DNA from: Labia minor
Taxonomy: Eukaryota; Arthropoda; Insecta; Dermaptera; Spongiphoridae
Assembly: GCA_963082975.1 (NCBI GenBank)
Contig: OY720344.1
Span: forward strand, 76,558,053-76,622,052
Direction of reading: 5' to 3'
Length of the DNA: 64,000 bases
The translations under genes were made by a program, and so were the position numbers. Shown piece by piece: positions 46,151 through 57,779 of this stretch (position 1 is its first letter; each line of letters starts with the position of its first letter). The notes beneath the pieces are model-generated. The model worked only from the letters and a program-made list of their open reading frames with translations, did no database searches and was not told the DNA's origin.

Positions 46151-47393
46151 CAGGGATTGGACAAAAATATGGAAACACTTTGTGAAACGCATGTTTGAAA
46201 AGAAAGAATGATTTTAATGAAATATATAAGCGCCGCTGGCGTTTTTGACTACTGACGCCACCTATACAACTTCGTAAATGTGCTAAACAGTTCTGTTGTT
46301 GTCGGAGTACTGTTATGTGAGGTTGTCAGAGTAAACAGACTTCGAACTTGGGCAAATTTTTGGAGCACGTACGGTATGTGCTTCCGTAAGCAAGGTAGCC
46401 GAGGTGTTTAGTATATCAAGAGGTACTGTATCGAAGATTTATTCTGTATATTTGAAAAGCGGAAAAACATCATCTGCTAAATCACAGCGCGGACGAAAGT
46501 GTGTCCTGAGTGATCGTGACAGACGTTCATTAACGGCAATTGTGTCGAAAAATAAGAAGACCACAGCTGCAAAAGTTACTGCTGAAATTAATGTTGTGTT
46601 ATCGAACCCCGTGAGTACCAAAACAAATAGAAGGGAGCTTCATGAACAGGGAATTGCTGGCCGTGCTGCAATTGAGAAGCCACTCACCAGTGATGCTAAT
46701 GCAAGTAACAGGAAAAGGTGGTGTTTAAGTCATAAATCCTGGACTATAGAGCAGTGGAAGCGAGTAATATGGTCTGACGAGTCTTCTTTCACATTGTTTC
46801 CCACTTCTGGACGAGTTTACGTCTGGAGAACGCCATCTCAAGCGTATCATACAGACAGCTTGTTGACAAGAGTGAAACATGGAGGGGGTTCTGTTATGGT
46901 TTGGGCAGCCATATCGTGGTTCTCTGCTGGCCCCATGATAACTGTGTCAGGGCACATGACTGACAAGACTTATGTGAACATTTTGGCCGATCAAGTTCAT
47001 TCCATGGTACAAACTTTGTTCCCCGATGGTGATGGTGTCTTCCAAGTCGACAAAGCCCCTGATCACACAGCTCACATTGTCCAGGACTGGTTTTCTGAGC
47101 ACGAGGATGAGTTTTCCCATCACAGTCACCAGACCTGAATATTATCGAACCTTTGTGGTCTACATTGGAACGGAAAGTGCGTTCATATTATCCACCGCCA
47201 ACATCGTTATCTGAACTTACCACCGTTTTGCAGGAAGAATGGTATAATATTCCCTTGGCAAACATATAGGAACTGTATTTATCCATTCCGAGAAGACTGC
47301 AAGGTGTTTTGGATGCCAACGGGTTTCCTACACCATATTAGGCAAAGAAACATGTTTTTTTAAAGGTATTTCCATATTTTTGTCCAACCCCTG
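46151..47393 (+). mobile_element. Decayed Tc1-type transposon
   Basis: It is 1,243 bp, with inverted ends CAGGGATTGGACAAAAATAT and, at the right, ATATTTTTGTCCAACCCCTG. TA lies on each side (46149-46150 and 47394-47395), as expected for Tc1/mariner. The transposase inside is broken. hAT copy 2 is inserted at its left edge. Confidence 0.95.
46317..47341 (+). pseudogene. Tc1 transposase pseudogene (DD34E type)
   Basis: From 46317 the frame begins VRLSE, a stop, TDFELGQIFGARTVCASVSK and VAEVFSISRGTVSKIYSVY, the paired-like helix-turn-helix DNA-binding region. VIWSDESSFTLF holds the first catalytic D, and FQVDKAPDHTAHIVQDWF the second (normally followed by N, here K). At about 47120 a small deletion shifts the frame: SPDLNIIEPLW, with the catalytic E, continues in another frame. 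A TAG near 47266 interrupts the tail before the natural stop at 47341. In total there are two nonsense changes and one frameshift, so it is inactive. Confidence 0.92.
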
Positions 47394-47395
47394 TA

Positions 47396-48190
47396 GTTCT
47401 TTATATTTAAATAATATTAATATAAAAAGTTACAATTATTTTGTTAAGTCTTGCTGATGTAGAACAATGACAATTGTATTTTTTACAGGCATTTCTAGTT
47501 TCTAGTTTTATTCTTATTTGTGATCCATATCTTGTCTTATCACCACGTATTCGATCTATCATTCAATGTCAAGATCGATTCGTTCTTCATTTTTTTTCCT
47601 CAATACTTTGTACATACAGACAGCTATAATCAAATAATCTAATAAAAAATCTTTCTTTTTCAATTCAGCTCAAAACTTGATAGATAACCTTGAAGAAGTA
47701 AAGATATTGATTGAAAGAAAATCGAAAGTGAAATTTGTTATCTAGAAATCATGAATATTAATTACTACATCATACATTTATTTCATTACTATCATAGCAA
47801 TGAATTATTTAAATACAAATACCTCATTTATGTTGCATTGATTCAGGAAAGAATGACAACAAATACAAATCTTATCTCAAAGACATTTGATCTAAAAAAA
47901 ATAAAAATAAATTTTACAATTTTTAATTACAACACGTTTATTTGTTTTGTTTTTTTTCACTTTATAACATTGTTGCCCAGGGATATTGGAAATTCTTTAT
48001 AATATTTTATTATTAACACGGTATAGTTTCATAGAGAGATAAAAATTAATAAATATTGTGAAAATTTATTATTATATATTATCTAAAAATTATCTGAAAG
48101 AAACTCAATTCTATTCTTTAAAAATAAATCAGTTTTTATTAATTTTGGTTAATGATTAGCTTCTACAACTATAAATAGTTTTTAACATTT
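47396..48190. other. AT-rich stretch, no gene seen
   Basis: No element or exon recognised. Confidence 0.5.
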
Positions 48191-48191
48191 T

Positions 48192-48764
48192 TACTATCTC
48201 ATAAGAGATAGTATTGCGATCACGAAAATTTTTGATGTTGAGATTTTGATGTTTTTATACGTTTTGAAGGTTCCTGAATCATTTTAACTAAGGTTGAGAA
48301 AAATGTGTGTGTGTGTGTGTGTATGTATGTAACCAAGACGCAAAAACGGTTTGAGCTAGAATGATAAAATTTGGTACATGGACATTATTCAAAATTCATA
48401 GTTTTCTATCAACTTTTGAGAAATGTAGCTCAACCGGAAGAGGGTCATTACCTACGTTTTGATTTTTTTCTTCTAAAGTGACCGTAAAAATAAAGATATA
48501 TGTTTGATAATTTTTCACATGATTAATAATTGTATAAAACTGCTATATATAGAATTTCAACTTGATTGAATCGCTGAAAGTACCAGAATAATTTTTTTAA
48601 CACTGCAAATCTCACGCGCCAATGACGTGGTGCCATCAACAAAGAGCCAAACATGCGCTTGTTTAATAAATATTATTTATTAATTTTAATTCATAATTTA
48701 ATTAATTTAATTTAATTTCAAATAATATATGTTATTTAATCCAATTCAAATTTGCGAGATAGTC
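48192..48764 (+). mobile_element. 'ACTATCTCG' family miniature element, copy 2
   Basis: Starts TACTATCTC and ends TTTGCGAGATAGTCC. It has a (TG)n run after GAGAAAAATG (48304-48322), GCTCAACCGGAAGAGGGTCA, and CACGCGCCAATGACGTGGTG. It is the shortest of the three copies and lacks the extra insert of copy 1. Confidence 0.8.
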
Positions 48765-48765
48765 C

Positions 48766-49526
48766 AGTGGAGACCCTCCAGCTTTTTTAGATTTAATTTA
48801 CATAACACAAAATCATTTGAATTAGATGTTTGACAACAAATAGATTTATGTAATCTACTAGAATTAACTTGACAATAAATTGGTGAGAAATTTTAAAATT
48901 GATGAGAGTGAGTGATATTAACCCAATTATTTGACAAAGTATTTTTTTTGGTCATTTTCCATTTTCACCATTAAAATTATCTTATTTTTGACAATAAAAT
49001 TCAAATTATAATGCATAATAAAGAATGCTATTTTTTTTTTGTTAGGAAGTTTTAAAGTTTGCAAAGAAGACATTTCATATCAGAGAGGGCTTTTATTCTT
49101 TACTAACTACTTCATTTTAAAGAAAAACATCATTCCTATCCTGACCATTAATTTGCTTACAAAGGAGATCATAGAATGATAATAATATCTTGAAAACACA
49201 AAAAACATTTATTATATTAAACCAAACTTTGAATTATCAAATCCACATTATATTAAAAAAATATTTAATAATAATGTAATATTATTACTTTCGAAATATT
49301 TGTGATTTGTAAAAATCATTTGATTATGAAAAAATGCATTAAGTCTATATAGATATGATTTAATTTATTTATTTTAAAATCAAAATCTTTTGTAGCATTA
49401 TTTATTATATTTTTACAATAAATTTTTATATATTCAAATTCACTTATGAAAATCAATTGGTTATGGTGCGCTGAGACTTTAAAATTTTTTGGAAAAATAC
49501 TCAAGAATTCTTTTCAAGTAATTTTA
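48766..49526. other. AT-rich stretch, no gene seen
   Basis: Nothing recognised before the Helentron-like element starts. Confidence 0.5.
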
Positions 49527-50225
49527 TTACCGACCGACGATAGTAAGGGAGGTATTGTTTTCACACCAAATTTCACATGTGGAGATTTTTACATATCTCC
49601 ACGAATCATGCATTTTCTAAACAGAAAAAAGTATTTTTAGCATGATGTCTGTCCGTCCGTCTGTCCGTCTGTCCGTCCGTCTGTCCGTCTGTCCGTCCGC
49701 CTGTCCGTCCGTCTGTCCGTCTGTCCGTCCGTATAGATGTGTACAGCCTGAACGGCTCAACCGATTTTGATGAAATTTGGTATATTTACTTAATGCATCA
49801 GTGGGATGAATTGATCAACTTTTGGTGCAAATCCGTGAACCGGAAGTGGTAGTATTAGCGATCGACGATAGGAAGGGAAGGGTTATTTTCACACCAAATT
49901 TCACATGAGGAGATTTTTTTATATATCACCACGAATCATGCACTTTGTATTGGTTTTATCCTAGGGAAAATCATATTTATTAGTTTTTTCTTGATTTAAA
50001 ATTATATGACGTCATCCAGCCATTCATGACATCACAGCCTGGTCTTGCATATATATTATAAATAAAATAAAATTAAAAATGTTTATATTTATTATTTATG
50101 TATGCCTATCTGTTTTTTATTACATTAATAGATATATTAAAATTATTTGAAATTGTTTCTGTAGCTGGAAATTAATTTACTTCAAACCGTCGGTCGGTTC
50201 GGACCTGGCCACAGGTCAACTTATT
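49527..50225 (+). mobile_element. Helentron-like (HINE/DINE-1 type) element, copy C, full length
   Basis: The 5' end TTACCGACCGACGATAGTAA holds the subterminal repeat CCGACCGACG, and its complement CGTCGGTCGG lies close to the 3' end. That is followed by the stem-loop GACCTG-GCCA-CAGGTC and AACTTATTT. A (CTGTCCGTCCGT)n microsatellite (about 49647-49735) lies in the core. Subterminal inverted repeats, a 3' stem-loop and a core microsatellite are the features of HINE/DINE-1 elements, the non-autonomous relatives of Helentrons. It has no coding capacity. Confidence 0.8.
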
Positions 50226-50299
50226 TTTACTTGTATGGAGTTTGCTTATATAATATATACGGTTTGACATCTCCATTCCATATTAAAGTAGAAAAAGTG

Positions 50300-50330
50300 A
50301 AAAAATGTGTGTGTGTGTGTGTGTGTGTGT
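50300..50330 (+). repeat. (GT)n microsatellite
   Basis: A run of TG between Helentron-like copies C and D. Confidence 0.85.
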
Positions 50331-50421
50331 AAGTCTAAATTAAATACAAAATTCGAAAATTATATGTATTATATTAGAGAAATTATATATACGAGTAGTT
50401 AAAAAACTAAATTTCTTTCTT

Positions 50422-51079
50422 TTTACCGACCGACGATAGTAAGGGAGGTATTGTTTTCACACCAAATTTCACATGTGGAGTTTTTACATATCTCCACGAA
50501 TCATGCATTTTCTTAACAGAAAAAAGTATTTTTAGCATGATGTCTGTCCGTCCGTCTGTCCGTCTGTCCGTCTGTCCGTCCGTATAGATGTGTACAGCCT
50601 GAACGGCTTAACGGATTTTGATGAAATTTGGTAGATTTCCTTAATGCATCAGTGGGATAAATTGATCAACTTTTGGTGCAAATCCGGAAACCGGAAGTGG
50701 TAGTATTAGCGATCGACGATAAGAAGGGAAGGGTTATTTTCGCACCAAATTTCACATAAGTAGATTTTTTTACATATCACCACGAATGTATTGGTTTTAT
50801 CCTCGGGAAAAATCATATTCATTATGTTTTTCTTAATTTAAAATTATATGACGTCACCCAGCCCTTCATGACGTCACAGCCTCGGGTAACGCCGGCAACG
50901 CCGGCTACCTCACTATATATTATAAATAAAATAAAATTAAAAATATTTATGTTATATCCATATCTGTTTTTTATTACATTAATAGATATATTAAAATTAT
51001 TTGAAATTGTTTTTGTAGCTGGAAATTAATTTATTTCAAACCGTCGGTCGGTTCGGACCTGGCCACAGGTCAACTTATT
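50422..51079 (+). mobile_element. Helentron-like element, copy D, full length
   Basis: It has the same ends as copy C, a shorter CTGTCCGT run, and a different GC-rich segment (AACGCCGGCAACGCCGGC, about 50887-50905) at the point where the copies generally diverge. It lies 196 bp downstream of copy C in the same orientation. Confidence 0.8.
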
Positions 51080-51090
51080 TGAATTATTGT

Positions 51091-51124
51091 TTTTACCGAC
51101 CGACGATAGTAAGGGAGGTATTGT
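51091..51124 (+). mobile_element. Helentron-like element, 5' scrap, copy E
   Basis: TTTTACCGACCGACGATAGT and the next 14 bases match the start of copies C and D, then the sequence departs abruptly into unrelated A/T DNA. Confidence 0.75.
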
Positions 51125-51396
51125 TTATTTTATTATTATATATAAGGTTTTAATCTGAGACTAACAATTGAATAATAAATATTGTATTTCTATAATTTCT
51201 TTAACATAGAAAACACAGACCCAAATATTATATAACTATAAATTGTTTAGTCCATAATATCATAAGAGTTTAACAAACTAGTGTAAGAAATGTAAATGTA
51301 AAAATTTTATTAATTTCTTATAGAACCACTCAAAATGGAAGATTTTAAGACAGGCATACCAATCCCCAGAAGAATCCAGGTAAAGAGAATAAGAAA

Positions 51397-51630
51397 ATAA
51401 GTTGACCTGTGGCCAGGTCCGAACCGACCGAAATAAATTAATTTCCAGCTACAGAAACAATTTCAAATAATTTTAATATATCTATTAATGTAATAAAAAC
51501 ATATATGGGTATAACATAAATATTTTTAATTTTATTTTATTTATAATATATATGTAAGACCAGGCTATGACGTCATGAATGGCTGGATGACGTCATATAA
51601 TTTTAATTAAGAAAAAACTAATAAAGATAA
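51397..51630 (-). mobile_element. Helentron-like element, 3' part, copy F
   Basis: On the plus strand it begins AATAAGTTGACCTGTGGCCA, the complement of the family 3' stem-loop, and runs to the TAAGAAAAAACTAATAAAG segment. The 3' subterminal repeat is shortened here (GACCGAAATAAAT in place of GACCGACGGTTT). The 5' half is absent. Confidence 0.8.
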
Positions 51631-52145
51631 ACACTTATAATAAATTAAATATTTTAATAATCCAGCCAATTGATAAAACATGAACAGTGACTTCGAATTG
51701 AAATAGACATCAGATGAATTCTTATTAAAAGTTTTATAATGAACATTAATTTATGTGTGGTTTATTCAAATTATATAAAAACCCTTAAAAAGTGCCATGC
51801 ATCAGAATAATCTCGAATAAATATAAAAATACATTATATTATTATTTAGATTATCCCAGTATAAAATATAAAAGATAAATAAAAAAAATTTATTCTTATG
51901 TAATATATTGAAAAAAGATTTTTATAAGTTTATATAGAACTATATAATTTTATTTTTTTGTTATTTATTTAAATTAAAATATTTTAAATTAATATTAAAT
52001 AGAATAAATACATATGGAAGTTATATTATACGTATATAATTAAATGAAAAGAATGTGAAAAATTATTTTGTGACAATTTTACAATGATAATTGTGAGGAA
52101 TTGAGAGGGTTGTAATTGGTTATCTCGAGTTATAATAAATGATAA
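51631..52145. other. AT-rich stretch, no gene seen
   Basis: Nothing recognised. Confidence 0.5.
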
Positions 52146-52147
52146 TA

Positions 52148-52340
52148 GACCTCACCCCGAGGTTGAATTTTGACAGGAACAGCGCCGCTCGCCGAGCTCC
52201 CTGGATATGCGTGCGCACTCACACACCAAACCGATAGACTGACTACACTCAAGCGGCTGGGTAGGAAGAGCCCCTGGCATTTAGGCAACCCGCTGCGCTA
52301 GTTTCCAAATTTAAAATTTTCTTATTTAAAGTACCTGGAT
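52148..52340. other. GC-rich island of unknown nature
   Basis: From GACCTCACCCCGAGGTTG through CAGCGCCGCTCGCCGAGCTC to GGCAACCCGCTGCGCTAG the base composition is close to balanced, unlike everything around it. It has no open frame of note, no inverted ends and no second copy in the window. It may be a promoter or noncoding first exon, or a single-copy repeat. Confidence 0.35.
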
Positions 52341-52877
52341 TATCCAGCAGCCGCTCAGAAGATTAAAAATGTATACTTTACTAACTGTTTTAATAATATT
52401 AATTAATTTTAATATTATTCTTAAATTTGAATTAGTCAATTGATTGAGTATATTGAGTTATTATGATTATATTCTCTTCAGGTATTTTTATCTTATAATT
52501 AAATAATAATTATTATTTATATATATATACAATCTATATATTTATTGAACTGTTCATGTCATGCTTTATCAATTAGCTGCATTATTAAAATATATAAACT
52601 TTATATTAATTTTAATCTTAATTTAAATTATCTAATTTATCATAAAAGTTAATATTTTCATTCAATTAATGTCATTTTATCATATTTATTAAATTTTGTA
52701 TATGAATTAAGAAAGTTATACACATTTATGTTAAATATATATCATTTGAAAAAATAAATTATGTTTAAAAAATAAATAGGTTAATTTCCAATTTAAACCA
52801 CTAGATTAAATGGATAAGAATTGTAAATATATAGAAACAAACTGTAAATATAAAGAATAATTAAAATAAATTTTAAA
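52341..52877. other. AT-rich stretch, no gene seen
   Basis: Nothing recognised. Confidence 0.5.
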
Positions 52878-53427
52878 TAAGTAGACCTGTGGCCAGATCC
52901 GAACCGACCGACGGTTTGAAGTAAATTAATTTCCAGCTACAGAAACAATTTCAAATAATTTTAATATATCTATTAATGTAATAAAAAACAGATATGAATA
53001 TAACATAAATATTTTTAATTTTATTTTATTTATAATATATAAGTAGGAGCTGGCTGTGATGTCATGAATGGCTGGATGACGTCATATAATTTTAAATTAA
53101 GAAAAAAACTAATAAAAATGATTTTTCTCGAGAATAAACCCAATACAAAGTGCATGATTCGTGGTGATATGTAAAAAATCTCCTTATGTGAAATTTAATG
53201 TGAAAATAACCCTTACCTTCCTATCGTCGATACCTAATACTACCACTTCCGGTTTCCGGATTTGCACCAAAGTTGATCAATTCATCCCACTGATGCATTA
53301 AGTAAATATACCAAATTTCATCAAAATCCGTTGAGCCGTTCAGGCTGTACACATCTATACGGACGGACGGACGGACAGGCATCATGCTAAAAATACTTTT
53401 TTCTGTTCTGATCGTCGATCGGTAAAA
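52878..53427 (-). mobile_element. Helentron-like element, copy G, both ends present
   Basis: On the plus strand it runs from AATAAGTAGACCTGTGGCCA to GATCGTCGATCGGTAAAA. Both family ends are present, but the segment between the start and the microsatellite is deleted and the CTGTCCGT run is short. Confidence 0.8.
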
Positions 53428-54980
53428 ATAACATAAAAACAATTAATAAATTATTTTAATAATAGTGTTAGCACAATGAGACATTATATACATATAACTT
53501 TTTATGATAATTATTTTAAGAACAAGGGTATAGGTAACATTGTTTTTAATTACAAATGATATTGGTAGGCAAAACTGTAGAATTTTGCAATAGAAGGTTG
53601 CTGAGATTACCAAATGCAATAAATGTTATCAATATCTGTGTACATTTAAAAATTATTAGGATCCAATTAAACAATTATTTAGTGGAATGCCTTGAAATTA
53701 GAAAAAAGCCCAAATTTTTTCTAAAAACAAACCAGATTTCACAATCATATATTATTACACAATACTAAGTTTGGTTCTTGCCTACCAGTTATTGTCATGA
53801 AAATTTCTCCTATATTAATAAAGTCCTCCCTCTTAGTCATTTATTATTTTTTTTTAATTTAAATTAAAAATTTAAATATTTTTTAATTTTACAAATATTA
53901 ACGAAATAACCTTCTTCAACATTATAAGTTCAGGTTTTTGGATGACAATTTTTGATGACTCTCCTTATTTTCTTTGGTGAAAATTGTAACTTCATATGTG
54001 CTTTCCTTACACAATTGATTTAACTTTTAAATTCTACTTTAGATATATACTAATTTTGTTTTATATATTACATATTTACATATATTAAAAACATAATTTA
54101 AAATTCATTTAAGAATATTTATATATATTTAAAGCATCTTCAGGAAAAATAAGAAAACAAATATTTTATTAGCGTTTCATAAATAAATATAAGGGATTCT
54201 TCTAAACGAAACTATTTATGTACATTGCACTGTATAAATTTAATATTAAGTATATTTATATAAATATATAATGATTTTTTTTTTCATATTTTGATCCTGT
54301 TGATATTTTTTTCTCCGAGATCTGTTTATATTCTCCAACGGTTCGATGAGTGCGATGGCTATATATTTTTTACAAGGTTTGATTGCAAACTTTCCTTCAC
54401 AAGTTAACTGTCCCTCGAGTACGTCTCTTATTTTGACCTTACTATTCAATACTTTTCATAAGTTTTAGAAAGGCACACATCTACATTTCTATTTTAAATA
54501 AATATACTAACACAAAATGTTTTTAATTATTTTTTTTATTGATAATATAATTCACTCAACGAAAAGTTTACATAAGTTTTAATTTTTCCTTCAAATAATT
54601 TTTTAATGATTTATATCTATTCAAAATATTATTGTATACGAATCTCTCTCTAAATGAAGTTATTTTGGTTTTAAATTTATTTATAAATAAATCTTTTATT
54701 TAAGATTATTTGTGCTGTTATTAAAACTTTTCATATATTAATAATATTCAAATCATTAATATTTATATATCAATTACGAAAGTTTATAGTCAGAACAATC
54801 ACATTTAATCTAAAAATTTTATTATTTTATTTTATAATCACAAAAATAACACAATTAAAAATAAATTATTTCGTCAAAAAAAAAAAAAAAAATACAATTA
54901 TACAGAATTAATAAGTATTAGTTCGTATTTATAGATAATTTTGTGATCAATATATCTGACTAGCGTCTAAACCGTTTTAC
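53428..54980. other. AT-rich stretch with two unrecognised open frames
   Basis: A plus-strand frame at 53556-53768 includes LLRLPNAINVINICVHLK, and a minus-strand frame at 54246-54449 includes KVKIRDVLEGQLTCEGKFAI. Both are protein-like enough to mention but match nothing I know. The first could be the last part of a LINE ORF2. Confidence 0.3.
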
Positions 54981-54984
54981 TGTT

Positions 54985-55340
54985 TTAGGTCAAATTTAAT
55001 AAATATAAGGAAAGGTGAATAAGTACGTGACTTTTTGAATGAAACATAGGTTTTTGGATAAAAAATTATTTTATTTTTTCGTGATCTGTGTACTTTTCGT
55101 TCAAAGTTTCTCCAATATTTTATCCCTTCCAAAAAATAAGATTTGCCGAGGACACCAAAATAGATTTGTTTGTGAGATGATTTCATCGTCGGAGTAAATC
55201 TCTTCCCGCCAAGTCATTTCATCAGGTTTGGAAACAAGAAATAGTCCCTTGGGGCTAAATCGGGAGAATAGGGCGGATGAGGAAGCAATTCGTTTCATGG
55301 ATTTTCTTTGAAATTCTCTTTTTTTCATTTTCTTCTCAAA
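54985..55340 (-). pseudogene. Mariner transposase C-terminal relic (SETMAR-type)
   Basis: On the minus strand, across two frame changes, it reads LLPHPPYSPDLAPRDYFLFP (with the last catalytic D), then REEIYSDDEIISQTN and GKSYFLEGIKYWRNFERKVH. These are in the usual order for mariner-type transposases, ending near a terminal segment ACGTACTTATTCACCTTTCC. The N-terminal two thirds are missing. Confidence 0.8.
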
Positions 55341-55344
55341 TCAC

Positions 55345-56382
55345 AAGGTAGTCTGTTATTAATTGATGCCAAACAAAACAAGACCCAGGAAATGATTTTA
55401 TATACTTCCAGAGCAAATAAGTATTTCTATTTTATTTAAAATGGTATATAAACTACAAAGTAATCCGAATAAAAAAAATTTTTAAAGATGTGAAGGAGAA
55501 AGCTTCTGATGATGGTATAAAGCAAATATATCAATAAATTTGAAACATTATACTGATACTTTATAAAAATATTTATTATTTATATTTTTTGAGTTTGATT
55601 TTAGTTTGCATCTTATTTAAATGTTTCAACTAGCGACCTAGATTATATCTATTCATTTTTATTTTTAAGAAAAATTAAAAAAAAAAAATTTCTGAGGATA
55701 AATGCTTGTTTTTATTATTAAGATTATTTCGAGGTATAAATCACACACACACATTTAAAGTAATTATATATAAAAATAATTTCAAAGAAACTCAACTTTA
55801 AGAATAATAAAATAAGCATCTCATCGTTTATTATAATTAAGTCCAAATTTAATTAAGTTGCTATTGTAACTTTAACCTTATTTTTTTATGGCATTCAATT
55901 TAAAAATTAAAAAAAAAACGAGGAATATTCTTTAGCTACTGAGCGAGCTCTTGTTAGAATAAATTGTGTAATCCATGCATACTCACTTTAGCACGGATAT
56001 CACGACGCTCGAAGGCTCTTCTAACTATGCAAATTTCTTTCAATGAATCATGTAGACACCTTAACGGGTTATGAGAAACAGAAGACAAGAATGACACTCT
56101 TCCAATGAGATAATATTATATATCACTTTTAATTAGATCATTTCTAAAAGAGTCCATTCATATTCATGACAATTATTTTAATTTTGTTTCTCGCACTTAC
56201 AAATTGGATTTATTTAAATTTCTAGTCACATTAAATTATTTTGATGGTGATCATTTTATTATTTACTTATTTATTTACTATAAAATATTGAAAAATATAT
56301 TGGTGACGTCAAATTTGGTTGGTTAATTGATATTTTAAAATCATATGGTTTTTACAAATATATAGATAATCTTATAAATAAT
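55345..56382. other. AT-rich stretch, no gene seen
   Basis: A more balanced segment at about 55930-56100 has no frame or repeat that can be supported. Confidence 0.45.
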
Positions 56383-56645
56383 AAGTTGACCTGTGGCCAG
56401 GTCCGAACCGAACGACGGTTTGAAGTAAATTAATTTCCAGCTACAGAAACAATTTCAAATAATTTTAATATATCTATTAATGTAATAAAAAACAGATATT
56501 GATATAACATAAATAATTTTAATTTTATTTTATTTATAATATATATGTAAGACCAAGCTGTGCCGTCATGAATAGCTGGATGACGTCATATAATTTTAAA
56601 TTAAGAAAAAACTAATAAAGATGATTTTTCTCGAGGATAAAACCA
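56383..56645 (-). mobile_element. Helentron-like element, 3' part, copy H
   Basis: On the plus strand it runs from AATAAGTTGACCTGTGGCCA to GATTTTTCTCGAGGATAAAA. The 3' stem-loop and subterminal repeat are intact. The 5' half is missing. Confidence 0.8.
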
Positions 56646-56961
56646 CCTGGACCATTTTTGACAATTCTTTTTTTTTAAATGTTCGTGAAGTCCAAGTATG
56701 GTTTTTACGGCGAGAAAAAATTGAATAATTGCCGGGAAAACCCTAAAAACAGCTTTTTTTTCCATACATATTTTTCAATATTATGCAATATGTACATAAT
56801 TACTATTTTTCACTATTATGTAATATGTAATTACTAATTGATAATAATAATAATAGCTCATAAGTATTATGCAGTAAAGGGGCTTATATGATCAAAACTA
56901 TTATCAAAGAGGATCAAAATTGAAATATATAAAACAATTATTTTTCATGTTGATCGATGAC

Positions 56962-57154
56962 TATGGTGACCATATTTCGAAAACACCAAACCGGTACAAA
57001 GGGTTTACCTTTTTTTTAGAACTAAATTGAAAAATTTTTGAAAAAAAACGAAATGTCCTAAATATTGAAAAAAAAACGGGACAATGGACTGTCCGAAGAA
57101 ATTTTTGGAGACACCGGGACAGAGCACCTAAAAACGGGACGTTTGGTCACCCTA
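56962..57154. mobile_element. hAT-type miniature element, 'GGGTGACCA' family
   Basis: Ends are TATGGTGACCATATTTCG and the inverted TAGGGTGACCAAACGTCC. It is flanked by a perfect 8-bp duplication TCGATGAC (56954-56961 and 57155-57162). It has no coding capacity. A second, truncated copy is at 63711-63880. Its left half shares a core with the unrelated-ended element at 16138. Confidence 0.92.
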
Positions 57155-57162
57155 TCGATGAC

Positions 57163-57560
57163 CCTGAGAGACGAGAGTAGATTTAGAGTATTTGTGAGAT
57201 TAGTATTGTTCGCAGCATTTATAGGCCAAAGGAAGATGAGGTCACAGGGGGATGGCGGAGAAGGCATAACGAGGAATTGCATGATCTCCAGATATAGTTA
57301 AGGTTATAAAATCGAGAAGGCTGGGATGGGAAAGGGACTTGGCTGGAATGAGAGAGTCTAGAAAGACCGGCGAAAAATATATTTGGGAAAAACCGATTGG
57401 GAAACATCCGGAGGAAGACCAAGGACGCGGTGAGTGGACAATGAAGGAAGGGACATGGGAGAGATGGGACAGGGTAGAATTTGGTTGTAGCTCAGGATAG
57501 GGACGCTTAGAGAAATGTGGATGCTGCGGCTAAGAACTTCTAACACAGAGTTAGATAAAT
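57163..57560 (+). pseudogene. LINE ORF2 C-terminal tail, second copy
   Basis: MTLRDESRFRVF, then after a frame change RRRHNEELHDL, and later IKSRRLGWERDLAGMRESR and WEKPIGKHP. It has the same order and motifs as the minus-strand tail at 13800-14166, with several frame changes. It is again directly followed by the Helitron 3' region. The miniature hAT element lies at its 5' edge. Confidence 0.8.
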
Positions 57561-57579
57561 ATAATATATACAATAATAA

Positions 57580-57779
57580 TAAATAATTAATTTACTGATA
57601 AATTAAAATATATTTTACAAGAAAACAAATAAATCTATCTACTTATATTGATTGAAACAAAATGGATGAAAACCTTTTACATACAGACTTTCAACCAAAT
57701 ACTATGTACCACTCGGGGGAACAAAGGGCGGAGTCCCCGTCTAGGTGAGAAGAGCGCCGAAGGCGCTCGGAGCAGCTAG
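57580..57779 (+). mobile_element. Helitron 3' end, third copy
   Basis: It matches 23830-24035 over about 200 bp and ends with the perfect hairpin GAGCGCC-GAA-GGCGCTC (57752-57768), then GGAGCAG and CTAG (57776-57779) before T. The 5' end was not identified; the LINE tail upstream may be part of the element. Confidence 0.85.

Noticed and set aside
49647-49735. CRISPR-like array of short repeats
   Set aside because: It is a CTGTCCGT microsatellite inside a Helentron-like element, without unique spacers, in a eukaryotic genome.
53221-53442. 73-codon minus-strand frame
   Set aside because: It lies entirely within Helentron-like copy G and reads through its microsatellite.
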